From the NCBI GenBank assembly GCA_023389255.1, contig JAEWER010000019.1, positions 1-64,000 of the forward strand: 64,000 bases of DNA, written 5' to 3'. The notes under the pieces are model-generated. The model searched no databases. It saw only the letters and a program-made list of their open reading frames with translations, and was not told the origin of the DNA. Below, one piece after another: positions 18,408 through 26,363 of this stretch. The translations under genes were made by a program, and so were the position numbers. The stretch comes from Bacillota bacterium (lineage in GTDB: Bacteria > Bacillota > Clostridia > Saccharofermentanales > DTU023). The number at the start of each line of letters is the position of its first letter. Positions within the stretch are counted from its first letter, which is position 1.

Positions 18408-18812
18408 TTATAAAAGTTCAGCTGACACCAAAGCATTCTTGATCAGTTGCCAATCGATCAGCTGAAAATCGTTTAGGACAGCCTCTTGATAAGAGTCTGT
18501 TCTATCAACAAATTTCTTGGTAGTTGCTTGCGCTTGCTCGATTAATTCAAGCGACCTTTCATCTACCTTTGCACTACTTTTAGGACGAGCAAGTAGCACT
18601 GATTTATAAGGTGTTTCTTTGGGCTTAACACTCCCAGATAAGGGATGTGTCAATAAAACAGCTCCCTGGTGCACCAGATCTCTGATGTGAGCCAATACAG
18701 CAACAAAATCACCATAAACAAAATCGAGTGTCAACGATCCAGAAAGCTCCTGTTCTTTAATCATCTGACTTGCTAATGGATTATTTGTCACAAGCAATTT
18801 TTGTTGTTGCAT
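18408..18812 (-). CDS. grdX: GrdX family protein
   Basis: 134 residues from ATG 18812 (MQQQKLLVTNNPLA), which aligns with the usual short GrdX start; an ATG seven codons upstream (18833) is possible but has no RBS. GrdX is a small soluble protein of unknown function found at the head of glycine reductase operons. Typical features are the N-terminal VTNNPL motif and a central LTHPLSGSVKPKETPYKSVLL. It is the first gene of the operon, behind the TATAAT at 18914-18919. Confidence 0.88.
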   Translation of the reverse strand: MQQQKLLVTNNPLASQMIKEQELSGSLTLDFVYGDFVAVLAHIRDLVHQGAVLLTHPLSGSVKPKETPYKSVLLARPKSSAKVDERSLELIEQAQATTKKFVDRTDSYQEAVLNDFQLIDWQLIKNALVSAELL

Positions 18813-18897
18813 GTCCTTATGCACCCTACACATATTAGTTTGATATACAACTAATTTTAATGCTCAACTAGCACTAAGCTTAATTCTTTTTCGTCAA

Positions 18898-18949
18898 ACT
18901 TAAATTAAGTAACATTATAAATGCTTAATTAGTTAAGTCCTTAAATAAG
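18898..18949 (-). promoter_or_regulatory. grd operon promoter region with repeated CTTAA inverted repeats
   Basis: On the minus strand a perfect TATAAT occupies 18914-18919 without a good -35. Three inverted repeats built on CTTAA/TTAAG surround it: 18898-18910 (ACTTAA-A-TTAAGT), 18924-18937 (CTTAA-N4-TTAAG) and 18940-18949 (CTTA-AA-TAAG). The missing -35 and repeats at that place suggest an activator or repressor; the protein is unknown. Confidence 0.45.
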
Positions 18950-19051
18950 CTGTGTACAAAGCCAGTTCTGTAGCTTATTTCTGTAAGTAGGCAACTCTTC
19001 TGTTAAGTTTTCTGTTTTTGTAAAGGAATTATTTTGTAGAAAGTTCCTTCA

Positions 19052-20410
19052 CTAACGATTACGCTTAATTCGTATACCAAAATCTCGCCACTTTACTGTC
19101 TTCGCCACTTTAACTGTTTCTTTACTAGCAATCGCAATATGTTTTTGTTTCAGTTGCTGACGGCTATAGTCACTTAGCACTGTGTAGATAACAGCAAAGA
19201 TAGGCACAGACAACCACATACCAACAATGCCACCTAAACTACCACCTACTGAGATCGCAACTAAGGTCCACATGGCAGGAAGCCCTACGGCTGAACCTAC
19301 GACTTTAGGATAGATAATATTCGCTTCTATTTGTTGTAAAAGCAAAATTAAGACAAAGAAGATCAAGGCCTTGATTGGACTTTCGATCATAATCAATAGA
19401 GTCGAAGCCAGCACACCCACCAAAGGACCTACAATAGGCACTAAATCGGTGATGATAATTATTACTGAAATCATCGAAGCATAAGGGATGCCAAAAATCA
19501 GCATACAGATAAAAGTCATCACGCCTAAAGCCAAGGCATCGATTAACTGACCCCGGATAAAGCCCTGAAAGTTATCGTGTAGCAAATGTGAGACGTATAG
19601 TAGACGATCGGCTTGTTTTTCTTTTAAAAATGCATAGGATAGTTGTTTGCCTTGCACTGTTAATCGCTCTTTAGCCAGTAAACAATAGATCATGAACATG
19701 AACGCGATAACCGCATTAAAGACTCCAGTAAAAATTGTGCTTGCTGTGTGAACAACTGAATTAAACACTTGTGTATAACCTGTTTGTAAAAATTGCCAAA
19801 CAGATTGAAAAACCGTATCCCAGCTAAAACTCTTAAATGTCTGATCTAGTTGTTTGCCATATTCAGCTAAAGCATCATAGCGTTGTAAGAATTGCGATAC
19901 TTGGTGTAAAAAGTGTGGTAATTGTTGTTTTAAGCCTAAGACCGATTGCACGAGCAGAGGCACGACCAAGGTTACAACGGCCACTGCTAGAGCTAGACAA
20001 AGAACGATGGAAAAAAACATCGATATACCACGTTTAGCCATAAATCCTAATTTAGGGAATACTTTGTGCAACAATTTTTCAATTAATCCCATAGGAATTT
20101 TAATTACAAAAGCCAACGCCGCACCAATGATGAACGGCTTCAAAATAGAAATAGTGTAATTGATGACCGACCACAAATATTTAGCATGAAGCAACATCAT
20201 AACTAAAAGAACCGTAGCACCAAAAACATACAGTATCCGACGATAGAATTGGTTGTCTAAACGAACGCCAATAACCTCATTTATAGAAGTTTTAGCAGAT
20301 CCTTCTTCCTTGGCTGTAGCTGATGCATCTAATCGTTTGGCTACAGCTTGATCAACCGCTTTAGCTAAATCACGGCTTTCTTGTTCTACATAATTTTTTT
20401 GCTCTGCCAT
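19052..20410 (-). CDS. AI-2E family (PerM/YdbI-like) membrane transporter
   Basis: 452 residues with about eight predicted membrane segments, in the two blocks typical of the family: two N-terminal pairs (about 60-175) and a C-terminal group with the conserved pattern GxxxGxxI (FIRGQLIDALALGVMTF, ITDLVPIVGPLVGVLAS, VVGSAVGLPAMWTLVAI). The N-terminal 45 residues are charged and cytoplasmic. Members transport diverse substrates (autoinducer-2 export, Na+/H+ exchange), so the substrate cannot be assigned. It lies between the ABC exporter terminator and the grd promoter and appears to be transcribed alone. Confidence 0.85.
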   Translation of the reverse strand: MAEQKNYVEQESRDLAKAVDQAVAKRLDASATAKEEGSAKTSINEVIGVRLDNQFYRRILYVFGATVLLVMMLLHAKYLWSVINYTISILKPFIIGAALAFVIKIPMGLIEKLLHKVFPKLGFMAKRGISMFFSIVLCLALAVAVVTLVVPLLVQSVLGLKQQLPHFLHQVSQFLQRYDALAEYGKQLDQTFKSFSWDTVFQSVWQFLQTGYTQVFNSVVHTASTIFTGVFNAVIAFMFMIYCLLAKERLTVQGKQLSYAFLKEKQADRLLYVSHLLHDNFQGFIRGQLIDALALGVMTFICMLIFGIPYASMISVIIIITDLVPIVGPLVGVLASTLLIMIESPIKALIFFVLILLLQQIEANIIYPKVVGSAVGLPAMWTLVAISVGGSLGGIVGMWLSVPIFAVIYTVLSDYSRQQLKQKHIAIASKETVKVAKTVKWRDFGIRIKRNR

Positions 20411-20427
20411 ATGACCTCTTTCATATT

Positions 20428-20461
20428 AAAAAAGCTAAAGTCATTTTAACAACTTTAGCTT
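20428..20461 (-). terminator. Terminator of the heterodimeric ABC exporter operon
   Basis: AAGCTAAAGT (20432-20441) pairs with ACTTTAGCTT (20452-20461); on the minus strand the stem runs into six T. It lies 25 bases beyond the stop of the second ABC gene. Confidence 0.85.
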
Positions 20462-20485
20462 CTACTCGGGTTGCTGTATCTAACT

Positions 20486-22411
20486 TTAATCTAGCTCTAA
20501 CTTGCCTGTATAAAGCTGATGATACACACCTTTTTCTCTCAACAATTCTGCGTGTGTTCCAGACTCAATAATTCTGCCATGATCCAAAACCATGATCACA
20601 TCGCTGTTGCGTATGGTAGATAAACGGTGAGCAATTACAAACACTGTTCTACCAAACATCAGATTATCCATACCTTGTTGCACCATCGCTTCAGTAAAGG
20701 TATCTATGCTACTGGTTGCTTCATCCAAAATCAATACTGGCGGGTTGGCAACAGCCGCTCTAGCAATGGATAGTAATTGCAATTGCCCTTGAGAAAGACC
20801 CTCTCCCGTGCCACTGATAACAGTGTCATAACCATCTGGTAATCTACGGATAAAATCATCTGCACATGCCAGTTTAGCCGCAGCTACTACTTCTTCGTCG
20901 CTGGCATCTGGATTACTATAACGAATATTTTCTTTAATGGTGCCAGTGAAAAGATTAGTATCTTGTAAAACAATACCTAAAGATTTACGAAGCGAATTCT
21001 TCTTGATATCGCGCACATCAATACCGTCATAAGTAATGGCACCTGAAGTAACTTCATAAAAACGATTGATCAGATTGGTTATAGTTGTTTTACCCGCACC
21101 AGTAGATCCAACAAAAGCCACCTTCTGACCTGCCTTAGCAGTGAGCGAAATATGATGCAAGACTAGCTTTTCTGGTACGTAACCAAAACTCATATCGTGG
21201 AATTTAACTTCGCCTTTGAGCGGTACATAGTTACCCTGTTTGGCATCCTGAAGTAAGTGCTGATACTTATCTTCTAAAGTAGCAGGGATCTTCCACGCCC
21301 ACTGGAATTTATTCTCTGCACATTCACAAACATTGCCCGCGTGGTCATAACAGATATTAACGAGTTCAACATCACCATTGTCTATTTCTAGCTCTTGATC
21401 TGTCATCTCAAAAATACGCGTTCCTCCGGCTAACGCCATAACGATCATGGTGAAGGCTTGACCAAACTGCATTAAATTCGATGAGAATGCTTTGGTCATC
21501 TGCAGGTAACTAGCAATAATACCCAAAGTAATGCCACCAAATTGGTTGATCGCCATAATGCCACCCACCGTTGCTACTACCACAAACTGAATATTGCCTA
21601 AGTTTGCCACTATGGGTGCCATCATATTAGAGAGTGCGCTGGCTTTACTGGCAGATTTGAACAATTGTTCATTTACTTCTGCAAAATCAGCTTTACTTTG
21701 CTCTTCGTAATTAAAGACTTTAATTACACGCTGGCCGCTCATACGCTCTTTAGCAAAAGCAGAGAGTGATGCTAAGTCCTTTTGCTGATTGATAAAGAAC
21801 TTGCTGGTATGACCACCGATAAAGCTGACAACCCACAACATCAGACCGCTGAGTATTAGCGTTACTAAAATCATAGGCGGACAAAGTACGATCATAGAAA
21901 TAAAACAACTGGTGATCGATAAGAACATCACTATTAGACGAGTCAAAACTTGCGAAAAGAACTGATCTAAATAGGAAACATCATTGTTAAATAAGCTGAT
22001 CAAAGCTCCACCCTTTTGCTGATCTAAGTAACTTAGGGGCATGTGTTGCATTTTCCCAAACATCTCTTGACGCAATGTATACAGCAAACGCTGTGTTACT
22101 TGTACTGAAAGCAAACTGTACAGACCGGTCGCTATTACACCTGTAATGAAAATTAAGGCAATCGTCATCACAAAACCGATAAAACGAGAAAAGTCTGGAT
22201 TTTCTTGTCCCATCAGAGGAATGATGTAGTCATCGAGCATAAAGCGCTGGCAAAGCGATACTGTGAGTTGTGCAACTGAAGCAAAAAGCACGCTCAAGAT
22301 AATTATAACCATTGCGCCCTTATGATCACGCCAGATGTAGCCGAGCAAGCGACCTAATATTTTTAAGTCTTTACGGCTCAGATTTTGCTGTTTTTTCGCT
22401 TTGTTACTCAT
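20486..22411 (-). CDS. ABC exporter half-transporter, subunit with canonical Walker B
   Basis: 641 residues from ATG 22411, which overlaps the stop of the partner gene (ATGAGTAA); a longer frame to 22507 would run deep into that gene. Six membrane helices (about 25-320) precede the ATPase with Walker A GSTGAGKTT, signature LSQGQ and Walker B LILDEAT. A roughly 70-residue insertion between the two domains (about 365-430) contains Cys residues (NVCECAEN). Its partner has Asp in place of the catalytic Glu, so the pair looks like an asymmetric multidrug or lipid-type exporter. Substrate unknown. Confidence 0.9.
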   Translation of the reverse strand: MSNKAKKQQNLSRKDLKILGRLLGYIWRDHKGAMVIIILSVLFASVAQLTVSLCQRFMLDDYIIPLMGQENPDFSRFIGFVMTIALIFITGVIATGLYSLLSVQVTQRLLYTLRQEMFGKMQHMPLSYLDQQKGGALISLFNNDVSYLDQFFSQVLTRLIVMFLSITSCFISMIVLCPPMILVTLILSGLMLWVVSFIGGHTSKFFINQQKDLASLSAFAKERMSGQRVIKVFNYEEQSKADFAEVNEQLFKSASKASALSNMMAPIVANLGNIQFVVVATVGGIMAINQFGGITLGIIASYLQMTKAFSSNLMQFGQAFTMIVMALAGGTRIFEMTDQELEIDNGDVELVNICYDHAGNVCECAENKFQWAWKIPATLEDKYQHLLQDAKQGNYVPLKGEVKFHDMSFGYVPEKLVLHHISLTAKAGQKVAFVGSTGAGKTTITNLINRFYEVTSGAITYDGIDVRDIKKNSLRKSLGIVLQDTNLFTGTIKENIRYSNPDASDEEVVAAAKLACADDFIRRLPDGYDTVISGTGEGLSQGQLQLLSIARAAVANPPVLILDEATSSIDTFTEAMVQQGMDNLMFGRTVFVIAHRLSTIRNSDVIMVLDHGRIIESGTHAELLREKGVYHQLYTGKLELD

Positions 22412-24134
22412 CTTCGCCCTCCCTTGCTTGCTGTGCTTCATACATCTCGCGGTAAATACTGTTGCTCTTGAGCAATTCTTCGGCTGTGCCAATTTGATTG
22501 ATTTCACCCTTGTCTAACACAATGATCTGGTCAGCATCCTCTACCGAAGATATGCGTTGAGCAATGATCAACTTAGTAGTATCAGGAATCTGCTCACGGA
22601 ATGCTTCTCTAATCAAACTGTCTGTCTTAGTATCTACCGCACTGGTGGAATCATCCAAAATTAGAATTTTGGGTTTTTTGATCAGTGCTCTAGCAATGCA
22701 AAGGCGCTGTTTTTGACCACCCGAAACATTCTTGCCACCTTCAACTAAAAGGGTATCGTAGCCATCTGGTAGTTCACTGATAAATGAATCAGCTTGTGCT
22801 AGTTGGCAAGCTTCTTTTACTTCATCATCGCTGGCATTTTGTTTACCCCAGCGTACATTTTCACGAATTGTACCAGTGAATAAAGTGTTTTTTTGTAAAA
22901 CAACAGCTACCGCCTCACGCAAAGTTGTGAGATCGTATTTTCTAACGTCTATTCCGCCCACTTTTACGGAGCCACTAGTAACGTCATATAGACGTGGTAT
23001 TAAGTTGACCAAAGTAGATTTAGCCGAACCTGTTCCGCCAACAATACCAATTGTTTGTCCTGCTTTGATCGATAAGTTGATGTTTTCTAAAGCTGGTTTC
23101 TCTGCTGTTTTAGAGTAGTAGAAGGTGACATTCTCAAATTCAATATCCCCATTTTCTACTCTCATAACAGGATTTTCTGGATTTACTAAATCAATCTCTT
23201 CTTCTAACAGTTGTGTGATACGTTTTTTCGATGCCATGCTAATAATAAACATAACCAAGATCATCGACGCCATAATGATCGACATCATGATCTGGAAAGC
23301 GTACACAATAATGCTGTTTAGCTGACCAATCTCCATTGTGCCATCAACGATGCTACGACCTCCGATATACACAACCATCAATACCATGGCATACATAACC
23401 ATGGTCGCAGCAGGTTGGTTTAAGGCAATTAGACGTTGAGCTTTGGCAGATAAATTGCTGAGTAAAGCAGCCTCACGATTAAATTTTTCACTTTCAAAAT
23501 CTTCTCTAACATAGGCTTTTACAACGCGTTGACCACTAATATTTTCTGAGATGGTGTCACTGACAACATCGTACTGATTTAATGCCTTCAAATATCTGGG
23601 GTAGGTGAGCTTAATCAAAATTACCATCACCAAAAAAACTAGTGGCGCAACCCATAGATAAATCATGGCAATTTTAGGGTTGATGCGATATGCCATGATC
23701 CATGCCATCACGATGAGGATCGGCGTTCTCGCCAGTTGACGAAGGCACATTAAATATGTCTGTTGAATTTGGTTAATGTCAGTAGTTAAACGTGTAACCA
23801 AGCCTCCCGTATGGAAGTTATCGATATTATGAAAAGAAAATTCTTGAATGCGATTAAATAAAGTTTGCCTTAGATTTTTTCCACAACCAGCAGCGGCTAC
23901 CGAAGCAAAGTAACCAGCAGCGGCACCAAAAATTAAGGCTAAAAAGGCCATGATAATCAAATAAAAACCTGTTCTTAACACATAGCCCATATCACCTTGA
24001 GCTATACCAATATCGATGATCTTTGCCATTTCGTAAGGGATTAAAACTTCCATTACGACTTCGAGCGCCACCATAACTGGTGCGAGCACGGCATAAAGAC
24101 GATAGCCCTTGGTATTGCGCAAAATCTCGCCCAT
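22404..24134 (-). CDS. ABC exporter half-transporter, subunit with degenerate catalytic site
   Basis: 576 residues, first gene of the pair. Six membrane helices, Walker A GGTGSAKSTL, signature NVSGGQKQR and Walker B LILDDST, where the catalytic Glu is replaced by Asp. This one-sided degeneracy is the mark of heterodimeric type IV exporters such as BmrCD or TM287/288. The 8-base overlap with the downstream half-transporter supports assembly of both into one complex. Confidence 0.9.
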   Translation of the reverse strand: MGEILRNTKGYRLYAVLAPVMVALEVVMEVLIPYEMAKIIDIGIAQGDMGYVLRTGFYLIIMAFLALIFGAAAGYFASVAAAGCGKNLRQTLFNRIQEFSFHNIDNFHTGGLVTRLTTDINQIQQTYLMCLRQLARTPILIVMAWIMAYRINPKIAMIYLWVAPLVFLVMVILIKLTYPRYLKALNQYDVVSDTISENISGQRVVKAYVREDFESEKFNREAALLSNLSAKAQRLIALNQPAATMVMYAMVLMVVYIGGRSIVDGTMEIGQLNSIIVYAFQIMMSIIMASMILVMFIISMASKKRITQLLEEEIDLVNPENPVMRVENGDIEFENVTFYYSKTAEKPALENINLSIKAGQTIGIVGGTGSAKSTLVNLIPRLYDVTSGSVKVGGIDVRKYDLTTLREAVAVVLQKNTLFTGTIRENVRWGKQNASDDEVKEACQLAQADSFISELPDGYDTLLVEGGKNVSGGQKQRLCIARALIKKPKILILDDSTSAVDTKTDSLIREAFREQIPDTTKLIIAQRISSVEDADQIIVLDKGEINQIGTAEELLKSNSIYREMYEAQQAREGEDE

Positions 24135-24221
24135 TGCTTGACCTTCTTTCTTATACTTTTGGGATTTAATGGATAAACAAATATTATATAACTAAACAGA
24201 TTTTTATGTCTAGATCAATTA

Positions 24222-24245
24222 AAAGGTCAGCATTTGCTGACCTTT
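24222..24245 (-). terminator. Terminator after the small membrane protein gene
   Basis: AAAGGTCAGC (24222-24231), ATTT loop, GCTGACCTTT (24236-24245), running on the minus strand into TTTTAATT. It lies 14 bases beyond the stop at 24259. Confidence 0.85.
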
Positions 24246-24258
24246 AACTAAACATTTT

Positions 24259-24552
24259 TTATTTCTTCTTTGGTATCCACCACACCAGCGGTAAAAAAAC
24301 TAAAATGCCATAAATTACGAGCAAAATACCAAAGGGATTCTGCCAAACTGCTTCTTGCATATCTATTTCTGTGTGATAGGCAGGTAGGAAATAAGCGAAG
24401 AAACACCACAAATTCAGTGCAATTAGTGCAATGCTACTTACTATAAAAGCAATATGCATTTTGGGTTTGTGTTTGTCTGGTGCATATCTACGTGCCAATA
24501 CTAAACCATAGGTGAGTAAAAATAAGATAGTTCCTAAAATAAACCATTCCAT
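24259..24552 (-). CDS. Small membrane protein of unknown function, three predicted spans
   Basis: 97 residues from ATG 24552, chosen because AGGAGG lies six bases upstream; an in-frame upstream extension has no RBS. Three hydrophobic segments (about 3-20, 32-54, 72-91) with a basic C-terminus (IPKKK). I do not recognise the family. Its RBS overlaps the end of a 29-codon ORF (24563-24652), suggesting a two-gene unit with coupled translation, closed by the terminator at 24222-24245. Confidence 0.65.
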   Translation of the reverse strand: MEWFILGTILFLLTYGLVLARRYAPDKHKPKMHIAFIVSSIALIALNLWCFFAYFLPAYHTEIDMQEAVWQNPFGILLVIYGILVFLPLVWWIPKKK

Positions 24553-24562
24553 GATATGCCTC

Positions 24563-24652
24563 CTACGCTTTAACTCTACTTGCTGAAGGCCCAAATACGA
24601 ATACCACCGACAATAATATTAGTGAGATGGCAGTACACTGTTTAATTCTCAT
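24563..24652 (-). CDS. 29-residue hydrophobic peptide ORF upstream of the small membrane protein
   Basis: ATG 24652 is preceded by AGGAGG at six bases, an excellent RBS. The peptide begins MRIKQC, has a hydrophobic core at about 8-21 (AISLILLSVVFVFG) and ends in SASRVKA; it looks like a single membrane helix or a signal peptide. Its stop codon lies 10 bases before the next start and overlaps that gene's RBS region. It could be a leader peptide controlling translation of the next gene or a small membrane protein. Confidence 0.5.
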   Translation of the reverse strand: MRIKQCTAISLILLSVVFVFGPSASRVKA

Positions 24653-24719
24653 AACAGCCTCCTATTTATTAAATGAGAGAACACCTATATCGTCTTTTTT
24701 CTTGTAAATATTGTCAATA

Positions 24720-24733
24720 TATACACTTGTATA
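24720..24733. promoter_or_regulatory. Palindrome in the divergent 24.65-24.85 kb intergenic region
   Basis: TATACA-CT-TGTATA, 6-bp arms. A TTGACA (minus strand, 24712-24717) is adjacent, so a repressor here could block the promoter of the small membrane unit. No convincing -10 at correct spacing was found. Confidence 0.35.
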
Positions 24734-24845
24734 GGTTGTTTTTTTATCTTTTCTTTATATTTTTTAACATAGAAAGTCTTGTTTTATCCTCGCGAAAAAA
24801 GTTCTACACTGAATTCATGCGATAACTTTCGTCTTGAGGTAACTT

Positions 24846-25760
24846 ATGCAAAAACATGAACTCTTAGTCTTGGGCGCAGGTCCAGCCGGTATATCTGCAG
24901 CATTGTACGCTAAAAGCAGAGGGATAGATGTTGCAATAATCGAGAAAAATAAAATTGGTGGCTTAATTGCCACAGCTAGCAAGGTGAGTCACTACACCGG
25001 TTTAATAGAAAATGAATCAGGTGATAGTTTTAGTCAGCGTTTAGCAAACCAACTGAAAGAAGCCGAAATAAAAGTAATTAAAGCTGAAATTAGCGCCGTA
25101 GATCTAACCGCCTCCCCTAAAACAATTACCTTAAAAGACAACGCTAATATTCTTGCTGCAGATGCAGTAATCATCGCCTTGGGGTCAACACCAAAACAAC
25201 CTAACTATGACGTAATTGAAGATGTTTACCACATACCCAATGAGGTGGATATCAACTCTGTACAAAATAAGACAGTAATAGTTTTAGGTGGCTCCGATGC
25301 AGCCGCCAAAGAAGCAATTGCGTTGGCTAAAACAGCCAAACAAGTAGTAATGGTACAAGATCAATCTGAGCTACAAATGATTGCTGAATTTAAGAATAAG
25401 TTAGATGACCTTGCTAATTTCACGGCAATAACCACAGCTACTTTAAAAAGTATTCATTACCAAAGAGCAACTAATAAAATCAAAGAAATAACTATTAAAA
25501 CAGACACAGGCGAAAAACATTTCACTGGTGATTTAGCCATTTTCGCCTTTATTGGTCAAACACCAAACAGCGAGTTGCTTAGATCTCAAATCACTTTAGC
25601 AAATGGTTTTGTACAAAGCGAAGATACACAAACTGGTATCGCAGGGGTTTTTGTAGCAGGTGATTTGCGTACTAAACAGGTGCGTCAAGTAGCTACAGCT
25701 GTAGCTGATGGCGCTATCGCAGCCATCTCCTGCGCTAAGTACTTAGCTAACCTAAAATAG
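24846..25760 (+). CDS. Thioredoxin-reductase-like flavoprotein lacking the redox CxxC
   Basis: 304 residues. FAD motif GAGPAGISAALYAKSRG at the N-terminus and the C-terminal flavin motif GVFVAGDLRTKQVRQVATAVADGAIAA are as in TrxB, and a second nucleotide fold is present (VLGGSDAAAKEAIAL). The CxxC expected just before that fold is absent; the only Cys is near residue 297. It therefore cannot act as a normal thioredoxin reductase. Related CxxC-less proteins include ferredoxin/flavodoxin-NADP reductases of the YumC type. The true trxB of the window is at 14833. It is a lone gene, convergent with the mocA-like gene one base after its stop. Confidence 0.8.
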   Translation: MQKHELLVLGAGPAGISAALYAKSRGIDVAIIEKNKIGGLIATASKVSHYTGLIENESGDSFSQRLANQLKEAEIKVIKAEISAVDLTASPKTITLKDNANILAADAVIIALGSTPKQPNYDVIEDVYHIPNEVDINSVQNKTVIVLGGSDAAAKEAIALAKTAKQVVMVQDQSELQMIAEFKNKLDDLANFTAITTATLKSIHYQRATNKIKEITIKTDTGEKHFTGDLAIFAFIGQTPNSELLRSQITLANGFVQSEDTQTGIAGVFVAGDLRTKQVRQVATAVADGAIAAISCAKYLANLK

Positions 25761-26363
25761 CTACTGTAAACTTTGAAAATCTGCACGATAATCAAAATCT
25801 TTGGCTTGTTCTTGATCGTTAATTAAAATCAATTGATGGGGCTTGTCTTTTATTAGACTAGCCCCACCTTGATCTAGACTTAACTGCATCAGTTCATCTA
25901 CTAAAGTAAAAGGGAAAATAACGGGATTACCACGCTTTGGTTCTTTCTCTGTGCCATAGTTAGGTTGCACAATGAATTGTCCCTTTTCTTGCACAAAGGC
26001 ATTGTGCAAGCGCCATATTGTCTGCCTCGTAATAAAGGGCTGATCCGCTACAAAAAAAGCGACTCCCAAAGGAACATCTTGCTGGTATTTCTCTTGCAAA
26101 TAAGCACACGCTCTCTTAATAGAAGTACTTTTTCCTTCTATAGCGCTTTCATTTTTTAATACTGTGTAGCCAAAATATTCAGCTTTCTTTTTAATTTCTT
26201 CCTCATTTGTCACTACCACAACTTCACGCCAGCTGATAGTGCTATTTGTTTGCAAAACAAAGTGGTACAAGGGCTTACCTTGTACCAACTGTAATAACTT
26301 AGGCAACTGGGCTCTCTTGCTGAGTCCAGCCGCTAAAATAACGCAAATTAACTGTTTAGACAT
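25761..26363 (-). CDS. MocA-like molybdenum cofactor nucleotidyltransferase
   Basis: 200 residues with the nucleotidyltransferase start CVILAAGLSKRAQLPKLL (signature LAAG-x-S-x-R...K), a metal-site segment FFVADQPFI and RGNPVIFP. Family members add CMP to molybdopterin to make the cytosine dinucleotide cofactor of xanthine dehydrogenase-type enzymes. The start overlaps the end of the dehydrogenase gene by 8 bases, which fits that role. In selenium-type purine islands the equivalent is YgfJ/MocA. Confidence 0.85.
   Translation of the reverse strand: MSKQLICVILAAGLSKRAQLPKLLQLVQGKPLYHFVLQTNSTISWREVVVVTNEEEIKKKAEYFGYTVLKNESAIEGKSTSIKRACAYLQEKYQQDVPLGVAFFVADQPFITRQTIWRLHNAFVQEKGQFIVQPNYGTEKEPKRGNPVIFPFTLVDELMQLSLDQGGASLIKDKPHQLILINDQEQAKDFDYRADFQSLQ

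Noticed and set aside
18834..19051. Glycine riboswitch upstream of grdX
   Set aside because: I could not find the tandem aptamer signature or its conserved GGA-type core; only inverted repeats and a TATAAT are visible.
22412..22507. N-terminal extension of the second ABC half-transporter
   Set aside because: It lies entirely within the partner gene, and an ATG overlapping the partner stop is the normal coupled start.
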